17,033 nucleotides of DNA from an uncultured Lachnospiraceae bacterium (GCA_910576535.1 CAJTKK010000023.1:1-17033), one strand, 5' to 3'; positions 1 through 7,468 are shown, counted from the first letter of the stretch. The notes: generated by a model from the letters alone, not told the origin. Program-made: numbers and translations.

Positions 1-8
1 AAAAAAAA

Positions 9-82
9 CGTGCGCTAGAGGATTCGAACCCCCGACCTTTTGGTCCGTAGCCAAACGCTCTATCCAGCTGAGCTAAGCGCAC
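9..82 (-). tRNA. tRNA-Arg (anticodon ACG)
   Basis: The reverse complement folds as a complete 74-nt tRNA. A 7-bp acceptor stem (GTGCGCT with AGCGCAC) is followed by discriminator G at position 9. The D arm holds AGCTCAGCTGGATAGAG, the anticodon loop is CTACGGA (anticodon ACG, read to inosine at position 34 in bacteria), and the T loop contains TTCGAAT. No CCA is encoded. The RNA is followed at once by eight T residues (positions 8-1), which may be the start of a terminator cut by the window edge. A strong promoter lies about 47 bp upstream. Confidence 0.97.
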
Positions 83-128
83 ATTTGTTGGAAATTACTT
101 CTATAGGAAGCTCTTACACAACGATTTT

Positions 129-157
129 ATTTTACACGCTTATCAGCAAGTTGTCAA
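129..157 (-). promoter_or_regulatory. sigma-A promoter of tRNA-Arg
   Basis: On the minus strand, TTGACA (157-152) and TAAAAT (134-129) are separated by exactly 17 bp. This is a perfect -35 and a 5/6 -10. Transcription would start near 122, giving a precursor leader of about 40 nt before the mature tRNA 5' end at 82. Confidence 0.88.
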
Positions 158-314
158 GCCTTAAAGTCTAAATACCTATAAAAATAAATCTTCAAGGTAA
201 TAGGTTATTTCCTCCAAACAGCCATGGACTTACCATTTCCTGGGAATTTGCGCTTTTATGCCAATCCGTCAGCCCAATTCCCGTAATTTTGCATAACAGT
301 ATCGCAAATCTGTA

Positions 315-345
315 GGGAGAATGCCCATCTCTCAGGCATTCTCCC
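315..345. repeat. Perfect 11-bp stem-loop downstream of trpB2
   Basis: GGGAGAATGCC (315-325) and GGCATTCTCCC (335-345) are exact inverted repeats around a 9-base loop. It lies about 80 bases past the trpB2 stop. In the trpB2 direction no T-run follows, so it is not a classical terminator for that gene; on the plus strand a weak T-run (355-359) follows. It may be a 3' mRNA structure or part of a repeat element. Confidence 0.7.
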
Positions 346-426
346 GATTTGATCTTTTTAATAAGATAAGAAATCACGCCATGATATGAGGAATACACAG
401 CAAGGTTAACTGCCGGGCCAACTTTT

Positions 427-1809
427 TTACTCGTTTCCAGGAAATGACGGAATTCCTGCAAAACCTTTCGACAAATCCTCATCTGTAGGAACATAATCCG
501 ACATTTCCCCATCATGGAACTTTCCATAAGCTACCATATCAAAATATCCCGTACCCGTAAGGCCGAAAACAATGGTTTTTTCTTGCCCTGTTTCTTTGCA
601 CTTCATCGCTTCGTCAATTGCAACTTTTATTGCATGGGAGCTTTCCGGGGCAGGGAGGATCCCTTCTACCCTTGCAAACTGCTCTGCCGCCTGAAAGACA
701 GATGTCTGCCCTACATTAACAGCTTCCAGCAATCCATCATGGTATAACTGGGAAACAACCGAACTCATCCCATGATATCTCAGGCCTCCCGCATGGTTAG
801 AAGCCGGCATAAAACCGCTTCCCAAAGTATACATTTTTGATAAAGGACATACCTTTCCGGTATCGCAGAAGTCATAAACATATTTCCCTCTTGTCAGGCT
901 CGGGCAGGAAGACGGTTCTACCGCAATAATCCTATAATCTGCTTCCCCCCTTAGCTTCTCGCCTACAAAGGGAGAAATCAAACCGCCTAAATTAGATCCC
1001 CCTCCTGCGCATCCTATAATAATATCCGGCTTTATATCATATTTATTTAATGCCGCCTTTGTCTCTTCCCCAATGATAGATTGATGGAGCAGAACCTGTG
1101 ACAACACGCTTCCCAAAACATAACGGTAGCCGTCCATGCCGGCAGCCGCCTCCACCGCCTCCGAAATCGCACATCCAAGGCTTCCTCCTGTCCCCGGGAA
1201 CTGGGCAAGGATCTGCCTGCCCACCTTTGTGGTTTCCGAAGGGGATGGCGTCACCTGCGCACCATAAGTACGCATTACTTCACGGCGGAAAGGTTTCTGT
1301 TCATAAGAAACCTTTACCATATATACGCGACAGTCCAAACCAAAATATGCGCAGGCCATAGAAAGCGCTGTCCCCCACTGCCCTGCCCCCGTTTCTGTCG
1401 TCACGCCTTTTAACCCTTGTTTTTTTGCGTAATATGCCTGTGCAATGGCAGAATTCAGTTTATGGCTTCCGCTCGTATTATTTCCTTCAAATTTATAATA
1501 TATCTTAGCCGGCGTTTCCAGCTTCTTTTCCAGACAGTACGCCCTTACCAGCGGCGCCGGACGGTACATCCTATAAAAATCCTGAATTTCCTGCGGAATA
1601 TCAATATAAGCATCCGTATCGTTCAATTCCTGTTTTATCAGTTCATCGCAAAATACGCCCTGCAGTTCTTCAAAGGTCATGGGTTTCAATGTCTCCGGGT
1701 TTAACAGAGGCGCCGGTTTGTTTTTCATATCCGCGCGCACATTGTACCATTGTTTTGGCATTTCACTTTCTTCCAAATAAATTTTGTAAGGTACTTTTTT
1801 TTCTGACAT
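427..1809 (-). CDS. trpB2: TrpB2-type tryptophan synthase beta chain
   Basis: A 460-residue PLP-dependent enzyme that joins indole to serine to make L-tryptophan, in the cytoplasm. The Schiff-base lysine is K117 in SGSHKLN. The catalytic glutamate is E139 in the TETGAGQW loop, and the phosphate-binding GGGSN motif is at 269-273. The N-terminal extension and total length fit the stand-alone TrpB2 branch rather than the roughly 400-residue TrpB1 that pairs with TrpA. The ATG start is supported by AAAGGAG, 6 bases after which ATG follows. No trpA or other trp gene is nearby. A complete Trp T-box leader upstream shows control by uncharged tRNA-Trp. Indole salvage is a reasonable inferred role. 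The family call is firm; the TrpB2 subclass is somewhat less so. Confidence 0.93.
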   Translation of the reverse strand: MSEKKVPYKIYLEESEMPKQWYNVRADMKNKPAPLLNPETLKPMTFEELQGVFCDELIKQELNDTDAYIDIPQEIQDFYRMYRPAPLVRAYCLEKKLETPAKIYYKFEGNNTSGSHKLNSAIAQAYYAKKQGLKGVTTETGAGQWGTALSMACAYFGLDCRVYMVKVSYEQKPFRREVMRTYGAQVTPSPSETTKVGRQILAQFPGTGGSLGCAISEAVEAAAGMDGYRYVLGSVLSQVLLHQSIIGEETKAALNKYDIKPDIIIGCAGGGSNLGGLISPFVGEKLRGEADYRIIAVEPSSCPSLTRGKYVYDFCDTGKVCPLSKMYTLGSGFMPASNHAGGLRYHGMSSVVSQLYHDGLLEAVNVGQTSVFQAAEQFARVEGILPAPESSHAIKVAIDEAMKCKETGQEKTIVFGLTGTGYFDMVAYGKFHDGEMSDYVPTDEDLSKGFAGIPSFPGNE

Positions 1810-1877
1810 TTTTCTTCTCCTTTCTTTCCCCGCCGGGCCTTTCCGGATCTTTCTTAAAGGACAGCTTTCCGCTATGC

Positions 1878-1914
1878 AAAAAAAATCCTATCCCGGCTTT
1901 ATGCCGGGACAGGA
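1878..1914 (-). terminator. T-box regulated terminator
   Basis: On the minus strand TCCTGTCCCGGC and GCCGGGATAGGA (1914-1903 and 1897-1886) pair around a 5-base loop and are followed by eight T (1885-1878). The alternative antiterminator would use the T-box just upstream. It is the only strong terminator after the alpha-glucosidase gene too. Confidence 0.93.
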
Positions 1915-2149
1915 CAATATTCCTGCGGTGCCACCCTGCTTGACGCTATATTGCATCCACTCATGATATGCCAACACATATCCGCTTCTTAACGGAGGTT
2001 CTACTCCGGCGCCCTTACTTCCAGAAGCTATGCTCCAGTTTCCGTTTGCTCTCCAAAGCCCATTCCATACAACAATCTGTACTGCACTCCCACCCCCTGC
2101 AGCTCTCTGAAACATCTTCTTTGTATGTACTCACGCTTTATCAACGATT
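1878..2149 (-). promoter_or_regulatory. Tryptophan-specific T-box riboswitch leader
   Basis: This untranslated leader of trpB2 reads on the minus strand. Stem I carries the AGAGAGC element (2109-2103) and a GGGTGGGAG stretch. The likely specifier UGG followed by A lies at 2055-2053 in CTTTGGAGAGC. The diagnostic T-box AGGGTGGCACCGCAG is at 1937-1923, immediately followed by an intrinsic terminator. In this family uncharged tRNA pairs with the specifier and T-box and stabilises the antiterminator, so the downstream gene is read when tryptophan is scarce. UGG (Trp) matches the tryptophan-making enzyme downstream. T-box identity is certain. The specifier call rests on position and context, as a second UGGA occurs slightly downstream. 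Confidence 0.93.
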
Positions 2150-2155
2150 TATTAA

Positions 2156-2184
2156 ATTCTATGCAATATTTGTAAAAAAGTCAA
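2156..2184 (-). promoter_or_regulatory. Promoter of the T-box leader and trpB2
   Basis: TTGACT (2184-2179) and TAGAAT (2161-2156) are spaced by 17 bp, each 5/6 to the sigma-A consensus. The -35 lies 25 bp past the stop codon of the alpha-glucosidase gene, so trpB2 has its own transcription unit, starting near 2149. Confidence 0.88.
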
Positions 2185-2209
2185 TACTTTTTTATTTCTT
2201 TTTCTCTCT

Positions 2210-3874
2210 TCAGCATTCCACCACCGCTACGCCGCAGGAGGGCAATACTAATCCTCCTTTTTCTATTCTTACATCTTCCCTATTTTTCAAAAGGATTTTC
2301 CCCCTATTCCCCTCATGCAAAGCCGTTTCTCCCTCCCCAAAATTGGCCGCAACAAGAATATCTTTATCTTTATCTTTCCTATGATACGCAATTATTTTCT
2401 CCTGCCCGTCATAGGCGGGGATGAAATCGCCGTAGGTAAACACTTCCCTATATGCCTCTGATTTACGTAAAGCCAGCAGCTCCTTATAATAGGAAAGCAC
2501 CGAAGAAGCATCCCTTTCTTCCTTTTCTACATTAATCTCCGTATAATTCGGGTTTACCTTCAGCCAAGGCCTGCCCGATGTAAACCCGGCATTCTTACCA
2601 GCATTCCACTGCATCGGCGTTCTTGCATTATCCCTGCTGTGTTTAAAACACACATCCATTGCTTCCTCCACGCACAGCCCTGCATTGATTGCCATTTTAT
2701 ACTGGTTTTTTGTATCTATGTCATCATACTCTTCCATGCTCTCCATTCTGCAGTTTTTCATTCCAATTTCCTGTCCTTGATAGAGAAACGGCAGACCCCG
2801 GAGCAATATGCTCACAGTTGCAAGCATCTTTGTCCCATCATCTCCCTGGGCATAGGCGGGCAGATATGTACTGGCGCCTCTTGGCTCATCATGGTTTTCA
2901 ATAATATTCGCCAAAAAGCCAATACCCTGGCACGTCAATTGGGATGCCGTCAAAGCGCTGCGCCATTTATAGAAATCATACTCCGGCGCATCATACCATC
3001 CATGCCCGCCCAACGTAGCCTCCAACGGCGCAAAATCAAACATAGTGGAAAAATGCCCTTCATCCCCTATAAATTCTTCCAGTTCCCCTTCTTTCATATT
3101 AAACACTTCCCCTACCGAAAATGCATCATGCCTCTGGAACGTCTCCCTGCGCAGTTCTTGAAGAAGTTCACCGATTCCCTCTGCCTCCTCCACCATTCTT
3201 GTGCATCTAACCAGCCCGTCGTCCCCATCCGGTTCATAATCAGGGAAACTATCTGTTTTTTTGATATTAATAATCGCATCAATACGGAATCCGGCCAACC
3301 CCTTATCCAGCCACCAATTAATCATCCGGAATAATTCTTCCCGTACTTTTTTATTCTCCCAATTTAAATCGGGCTGTTCCTTGGCAAACAAGTGAAGATA
3401 ATACAAATCCGTTCCCGGCACTTTTTCCCAAGCGCTTCCTCCAAAATAAGAACGGTAATTGCTAGGCTCTTTTCCATTTTTCCCTTTTTCAAAATAAAAA
3501 TATTGTCCATATTCCCCTTCCGGATCTGCTAATGCTTTCTGAAACCATTCATGCTGATCTGAACAATGATTAATCACCAGATCCATTAATATAGATATCT
3601 CCCTTTTTTTTGCTTCCCTAAGCAATTCGTCAAAATCTTCCATTGTGCCAAATGCCGGATCTATTTTATAATAATCAGAAATATCATATCCCTGATCCAC
3701 AAAAGGGGATTGGTAAATGGGCGATATCCAAATAATATCAATCCCTAAATCCTTCAAATAATCTAATTTTTCTATGATCCCCCTGATATCGCCAATTCCA
3801 TCCCCATTGCTGTCATAAAAACTTTTCGGGTAAATCTGATACGCTACTTTTCCATGCCACCATTGTTTTTTCAT
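2210..3874 (-). CDS. malL: GH13 alpha-glucosidase (oligo-1,6-glucosidase / MalL type)
   Basis: A 554-residue cytoplasmic glycoside hydrolase that removes glucose from the non-reducing end of short alpha-glucosides. GH13 conserved regions are all present: DLVINH (98-103), region V QPDLNW (167-172), nucleophile D199 in GFRIDA, acid/base E256 in SVGEV, and D329 in ENHDEP. The later HSRDNARTPMQWN block is typical of this family, and there is no signal peptide. The residue after the nucleophile is Ala200, where characterised oligo-1,6-glucosidases have Val, hinting at activity on alpha-1,4 bonds. The ATG start is supported by GGAGG 6 bases upstream. It lies downstream of an AraC-type regulator gene, which may control it. 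Exact substrate (maltose, isomaltose, sucrose or trehalose-phosphate relatives) cannot be fixed from sequence alone. Confidence 0.93.
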   Translation of the reverse strand: MKKQWWHGKVAYQIYPKSFYDSNGDGIGDIRGIIEKLDYLKDLGIDIIWISPIYQSPFVDQGYDISDYYKIDPAFGTMEDFDELLREAKKREISILMDLVINHCSDQHEWFQKALADPEGEYGQYFYFEKGKNGKEPSNYRSYFGGSAWEKVPGTDLYYLHLFAKEQPDLNWENKKVREELFRMINWWLDKGLAGFRIDAIINIKKTDSFPDYEPDGDDGLVRCTRMVEEAEGIGELLQELRRETFQRHDAFSVGEVFNMKEGELEEFIGDEGHFSTMFDFAPLEATLGGHGWYDAPEYDFYKWRSALTASQLTCQGIGFLANIIENHDEPRGASTYLPAYAQGDDGTKMLATVSILLRGLPFLYQGQEIGMKNCRMESMEEYDDIDTKNQYKMAINAGLCVEEAMDVCFKHSRDNARTPMQWNAGKNAGFTSGRPWLKVNPNYTEINVEKEERDASSVLSYYKELLALRKSEAYREVFTYGDFIPAYDGQEKIIAYHRKDKDKDILVAANFGEGETALHEGNRGKILLKNREDVRIEKGGLVLPSCGVAVVEC

Positions 3875-3976
3875 ATTATGCCTCCGTTCCCGCCCGGAAA
3901 CTGCCGCCGCTCTTCAACTCCGCCTTTTCCGCTTCCGCCGCATCCTATTTATTGTCTTTTCTTCCGGGTCATCTTA

Positions 3977-4007
3977 TCTTGGTTACATTATATGAACTTC
4001 TTGTTAC
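3977..4007 (-). promoter_or_regulatory. Putative malL promoter with direct repeats
   Basis: Just past the AraC gene stop, a perfect TATAAT (3992-3987, minus strand) lacks a recognisable -35. Two copies of a GTAAC(C)AAGA motif, at 4007-3999 and 3986-3977, flank it about 21 bp apart. Direct repeats at two helical turns are typical of AraC-family binding sites. The downstream copy would overlap the start of transcription, so repression or a chance repeat is possible. Confidence 0.45.
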
Positions 4008-4014
4008 CTTTTCT

Positions 4015-4908
4015 TTAACGGTTCTGACTATTTATTACGCTATTTTGACTTTTTCTATATTCAGAAGGAAGTACCCCCTTCTGTTCCTTAAACCGTCTGA
4101 TAAAATACCCCATATTTTCATAGCCGCATTCCATAGCAATATCAATAATCTTTCTGTCGGTCCGGAATAAATATTGAGCAGCCTTTTCCACCCTGACTTC
4201 ATTCACATATTCCGTGGGCGTTTTTCCCGTAAGCCGCTTAAAATATCTGCAAAAATACTGTGCATTCATCTGCAGCACCCCGGCCATATCCTGATTTGTA
4301 ATATGCTTTCCATAATTCTCCTGGATAAACCCCAATACCTTTTTTATATTCTCAATTTTTTTGCTTTCATAGTCCACCGTATTTCCTATATTGATCAACT
4401 TACCGTTTTCAAACATGTAGGCAAATATCTCCAAAAGATATGCCTTCACCCGCATTCTTGATGCCGGCGTATCCTTACATGCTTCTTCCGGCACCCTCCC
4501 ATACAGCCTCTCTAATTCCTCCCATATTATATCATTTGCCGTGACAATCAGCGGAAGCTGTACGGACCGGTTTAATAACGGGGATATCATTTGATGCTGC
4601 ACGCTGTCATAATATTCAAAACTTAGCATTTTCATATCAAACACCACCGCATTCTCCCGGCAGCCTTCTCCCCCATGGATCCCATGAATATCACCTGAAC
4701 CTATAAACAGCAAGGCAGGGCTTTCCATCCGGTATTTCTGCATATTGATATCAATAGAAAATTTTCCGCTCTTTAAAAAAATAATTTCTGTCTCATCATG
4801 CCAATGCAGATTAACGGAAAATTCCCCTTCTCCTTCATGACGGTATACTGCAAAAGGAAATTTTACAGTCCCATGCACCGCCTCTTCTTTCAAATATCTC
4901 TTATCCAT
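4015..4908 (-). CDS. AraC-family transcriptional regulator
   Basis: A 297-residue cytoplasmic regulator. The N-terminal part (about 15-95) looks like the cupin-type AraC ligand-binding domain, with HWHDETEI near residue 35 and a beta-rich stretch ending at SGDIHGIHG. The C-terminal part (about 190-290) is the double helix-turn-helix AraC domain, with NAQYFCRYFKRLTGKTP and the second motif IIDIAMECGYENMGYFIRRF. The ATG is preceded by GGGAGG at 5 bases. Only a TATGAT -10-like site (4955-4950) is visible upstream, with no good -35. It is read in the same direction as malL, whose start lies 140 bp downstream, so control of malL by a sugar ligand is the simplest inference. Confidence 0.93.
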   Translation of the reverse strand: MDKRYLKEEAVHGTVKFPFAVYRHEGEGEFSVNLHWHDETEIIFLKSGKFSIDINMQKYRMESPALLFIGSGDIHGIHGGEGCRENAVVFDMKMLSFEYYDSVQHQMISPLLNRSVQLPLIVTANDIIWEELERLYGRVPEEACKDTPASRMRVKAYLLEIFAYMFENGKLINIGNTVDYESKKIENIKKVLGFIQENYGKHITNQDMAGVLQMNAQYFCRYFKRLTGKTPTEYVNEVRVEKAAQYLFRTDRKIIDIAMECGYENMGYFIRRFKEQKGVLPSEYRKSQNSVINSQNR

Positions 4909-5025
4909 CCAGGCCTCCCTTCCATTTCCTACTTTCTTTCTATCATTTTATCATATTAAAAAAATTCCTGCTTGTAAGATTATCTTCCTGCAGAAAGCCG
5001 TTTTAACCATATCATCCTATATGGC

Positions 5026-5060
5026 AAAAAAACAGCACAGTATATACCTACCATGCTGTT
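5026..5060 (-). terminator. Terminator of the lipoprotein / mgl region
   Basis: On the minus strand AACAGCATGGTA and TACTGTGCTGTT pair over 12 bp, with two G-U pairs, around a 6-base loop. The 3' arm runs into seven T. It lies about 80 bases after the lipoprotein stop and closes the unit that begins upstream. Confidence 0.85.
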
Positions 5061-5138
5061 TTATTAAAAATTCTATTTTATTTTTCCAATGCTTTTTTCA
5101 ACCGCAGAAAGCAATATCTTATGTATCCTTATGGCTGA

Positions 5139-5588
5139 CTATTCCAGCATTGCAGCGCCTTCCGTAAAATCGGTCTGGATCGTTGTAAGCAAAGAAGTCA
5201 TCTTCTCTGTATCAACTTCGCCGGAATCCATTGCTTTTACACATATGTCAAGATACTCTACCATAGCGTCACATCCTGATTTAAATTTAGCATGTGCATC
5301 TGCATATTTTTCCGGTGCATTTAATGCCCCGAATTCTACAAACGGCGATTTCAGCCCTTCAATAAACTCTTTTGCCGCCTCTACATCATTAGGGTCAATC
5401 GAAGCCGCATCTGTCATCGCACTGTTAAGGGAATTACCCAATTCCTCTGCTTTCGCTTCATACTCTTCTTCTGTCAAAGTGTCAGCCCCTGCCGCCTTGT
5501 TTCCGCCTCCGCAGGCAACTACGGACATGCTCATTACTGCAACAGACAAAAGCGCAACAATACGTTTTACTATTTTTGTCCTCATCAT
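5139..5588 (-). CDS. Small predicted lipoprotein, function unknown
   Basis: A roughly 149-residue secreted lipoprotein. A basic start and hydrophobic run end in a lipobox SVVAC, with the lipidated cysteine at about residue 26, followed by a GGGNKAAGAD linker. The mature part is acidic and probably all-helical, without a domain I recognise. Three ATG codons in a row (5591-5583) follow AGGGAGG. The middle or last ATG (5588 or 5585) has the best spacing, while a longer start at 5618 would place the ribosome site inside the gene. The frame stays open for 21 codons past the TAG stop. A separate extended -10 promoter lies just upstream, so it can be expressed apart from the mgl genes. Its place at the end of that cluster suggests but does not prove a link to sugar uptake. 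Confidence 0.8.
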   Translation of the reverse strand: MMRTKIVKRIVALLSVAVMSMSVVACGGGNKAAGADTLTEEEYEAKAEELGNSLNSAMTDAASIDPNDVEAAKEFIEGLKSPFVEFGALNAPEKYADAHAKFKSGCDAMVEYLDICVKAMDSGEVDTEKMTSLLTTIQTDFTEGAAMLE

Positions 5589-5630
5589 CATCGTCCTCCC
5601 TGATAACATTTTTTTCATTTAGCAAATGTC

Positions 5631-5658
5631 ATTATATCATCATGGAACAAAATTACAA
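5631..5658 (-). promoter_or_regulatory. Promoter of the small lipoprotein gene
   Basis: TTGTAA (5658-5653) and TATAAT (5636-5631) are 16 bp apart, and the -10 is preceded by TGA, giving an extended -10 (TGnTATAAT). It lies between the stop of the InlB-repeat gene and the lipoprotein start. Confidence 0.7.
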
Positions 5659-5682
5659 TAGGACTTTTTTACTACCTATCCG

Positions 5683-6333
5683 CTATTTCCACGTAGCTGT
5701 CAGCACATGCTCCCCTGGCATCACCACGATACTGTCCGCAGTGATTTCTTCCCCGCTGTACATCCATCCGTCAAACTCGCTGCCCTCTTTCCAAGGAACC
5801 GGCAATTCCCCATAAGTTCCCTGATAAATCACCTGCATCCATTCTATCCCTTCCGGCATCTGCCCGCCGCAGGCATCAAACTTCACAGTTACTTTGGCAG
5901 GTTCCCATCTGGCAATCAGCGTTAAATCACCGCCCACTTTATTGACGGAAAAATCCCAGGTTTCCTCTTCATGCCCCTCGTAATACCATCCGGCAAACCC
6001 GTAGCCTTGACGCACCGGTTCTTCCGGCTCTTCTACGTAACTGCCATATCTTAACTTCTGGGAAGCAATCTCCGTCCCCCCGGAAGTATCAAAGCGGACT
6101 GTGTATCCGCCTAATATTGCAAAAACTGCTATCATTATCACAATGATAATAATAATACCCGCTATAAAACCATCCAGAAGGCGGATCGGCACATCTGTTT
6201 TATCATAAATCCCCCGTCCAAAACGGCGGGGGCGACCGCTTGCGCTTCCCGCCCCCTGGATGTTTTTTTCCTCTTTATGATTCCCCGCATCAAGCCTTGC
6301 GCTTTCCGCTTCTTTTTCATACTGGTTTTCCAT
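5683..6333 (-). CDS. Membrane-anchored protein with two InlB-B (Flg_new) repeats
   Basis: About 216 residues. The hydrophilic, charged N-terminus of about 55 residues is followed by a single strong transmembrane segment rich in Ile (about 56-76). The outside part has two Listeria-Bacteroides (InlB B-repeat) units: the first runs from VRFDTSGG through GYGFAGWYY to ARW, the second from VKFDACGG through EFDGWMYSG to ATWK at the very C-terminus. Such repeats occur in surface proteins and may bind partners or matrix. There is no signal peptide cleavage site and no LPXTG motif, so the segment should remain as an anchor. Two ATGs (6336, 6333) follow GGCGG; the second is better spaced. A TTG start at 6375 has no good ribosome site. 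It sits 60-odd bases after mglC and is probably cotranscribed with it. Function unknown. Confidence 0.82.
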   Translation of the reverse strand: MENQYEKEAESARLDAGNHKEEKNIQGAGSASGRPRRFGRGIYDKTDVPIRLLDGFIAGIIIIIVIMIAVFAILGGYTVRFDTSGGTEIASQKLRYGSYVEEPEEPVRQGYGFAGWYYEGHEEETWDFSVNKVGGDLTLIARWEPAKVTVKFDACGGQMPEGIEWMQVIYQGTYGELPVPWKEGSEFDGWMYSGEEITADSIVVMPGEHVLTATWK

Positions 6334-6363
6334 CATCTGCCGCCTTTCCGTATTGCTTTTTCT

Positions 6364-6391
6364 TCCAGTCAGCAACTGTCTTCTGACTGAA
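6364..6391 (-). other. Stem-loop after mglC
   Basis: TTCAGTCAG (6391-6383) and CTGACTGGA (6372-6364) pair over 9 bp (one G-U) with a 10-base loop, starting 7 bases past the mglC stop. No T-run follows, so it is not a classical terminator. It may protect the mglC 3' end or mark an mRNA processing point. Confidence 0.5.
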
Positions 6392-6397
6392 TGCTTC

Positions 6398-7468
6398 TTA
6401 CTTACGGACCAGATATTTCCTCATATCAATCGCGCAGACAACCAGAATAATCAAACCCTTAATAACATATTGCATCGCTGCATTGATAGATAAGAAGTTT
6501 AATGCGACAAAGATAATACGCAGAAGGACAACTCCCATTACAATACCGCTGATCTTACCGGTACCACCGACAAAGGATACACCCCCAATAACGCAGGCTG
6601 CAATCGCATCGCATTCGTAGTTAAGCCCTGTTGCCGCTGAATTGGAAGCAGTTCTCGCTGCTTCAATGAAACCGGTAATACCATACATCATACCGGCAAG
6701 AGTATGTACGAGGATTGTTGTCTTCATAACATTAACGCCAGATACATTTGCCGCTTCTGGGTTAGATCCTACGGCAAACATGTTTTTACCGAAAGTCGTC
6801 TTATTCCAGATAAACCACATAATTACAACAATAATACATGCATACCATACAAAGTTAGGGATCGCAACGCCCCCCAGCCCGATAAAGCTTCCTGTTACAA
6901 AGTTTTTAAAGGAATCGTCTAAGCCGGATAAAGGCTGGCCGTTATTACCGTTGATCATGATATACATGAGCAGGATACCATATACAATCAACTGCGTAGC
7001 TAACGTAACGATGAACGGATGAAGCTGGAACTTCGCTACAAAGAAACCATTCACCAAACCCACAATACCGCCTACAACAATAACTGCTAAGATTACTACC
7101 GGAATAGGAAGTACCGGAAGTTCCGGGAACATCCTCGATGCATAACTTAACGACTGCAAAAGAGATGCTGAAATACAAGCCGTCAACCCAACTACACGCC
7201 CTGCAGAAAGGTCGGTGCCTGTTAAAACAATACATCCTGCAATACCGCAGGCAATCGGCAAGTTCGCTGCCGAAAGGCTGATAATATTTACGATAGACGG
7301 AGCCTTAATGAAATTAGGGTTCTGAACGGTTGTATAAATAACTACTATCAGCAGAAGGAAATAGATTGCATTGTTAATAATGGCTTCCTTCCAAAACGTT
7401 TTCTTATCTTTGCTGTCCATCGCCTGATAACGGGAATAGGACTGCTTCATATTCGTAATTGCTCTCAT
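6398..7468 (-). CDS. mglC: Galactose/methyl-galactoside ABC transporter permease MglC
   Basis: A 356-residue integral membrane protein of the BPD_transp_2 family, which forms the channel of ribose/galactose-type ABC importers. A cytoplasmic N-terminus of about 30 residues precedes many hydrophobic segments. Family landmarks include LTGTDLSAGRVVGL, the motif QLHPFIVTLATQ, and the late ECDAIAACVIGGVSFVGGTG loop that contacts the ATPase. Its length matches E. coli MglC plus a short extension. The ATG is 9 bases after AAGGAGG, and that site overlaps the mglA stop codon, so the two are translationally close. It works with MglA and MglB. Confidence 0.95.
   Translation of the reverse strand: MRAITNMKQSYSRYQAMDSKDKKTFWKEAIINNAIYFLLLIVVIYTTVQNPNFIKAPSIVNIISLSAANLPIACGIAGCIVLTGTDLSAGRVVGLTACISASLLQSLSYASRMFPELPVLPIPVVILAVIVVGGIVGLVNGFFVAKFQLHPFIVTLATQLIVYGILLMYIMINGNNGQPLSGLDDSFKNFVTGSFIGLGGVAIPNFVWYACIIVVIMWFIWNKTTFGKNMFAVGSNPEAANVSGVNVMKTTILVHTLAGMMYGITGFIEAARTASNSAATGLNYECDAIAACVIGGVSFVGGTGKISGIVMGVVLLRIIFVALNFLSINAAMQYVIKGLIILVVCAIDMRKYLVRK

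Larger units (their letters stand above)
83..426. other. Intergenic region between trpB2 and tRNA-Arg
   Basis: This 344-base gap holds the tRNA promoter (129-157), a perfect stem-loop (315-345) and little else I can name. On the minus strand one reading frame stays open from inside the 3' end of trpB2 down to 192. It has no credible ribosome binding site in the gap and its first part overlaps trpB2, so I do not call it a gene. It could be a dispersed intergenic element or gene remnant. Confidence 0.5.

Noticed and set aside
192..527. 111-codon minus-strand frame overlapping the trpB2 end
   Set aside because: Its proposed start lies inside trpB2 in another frame and there is no supporting ribosome site; kept only as a finding about the gap.
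1888..2115. 75-codon minus-strand reading frame before trpB2
   Set aside because: It lies wholly inside the T-box leader; the conserved RNA elements explain the sequence and there is no ribosome site.
2639..3334. 231-codon plus-strand frame opposite malL
   Set aside because: It is the shadow of a well-conserved GH13 gene and has no ribosome site or domain pattern. Other plus-strand frames were dropped for the same reason.
6337..6375. TTG start giving a 230-residue InlB-repeat protein
   Set aside because: The TTG falls in a stem-loop and lacks a ribosome site; the ATG pair at 6336/6333 follows GGCGG.
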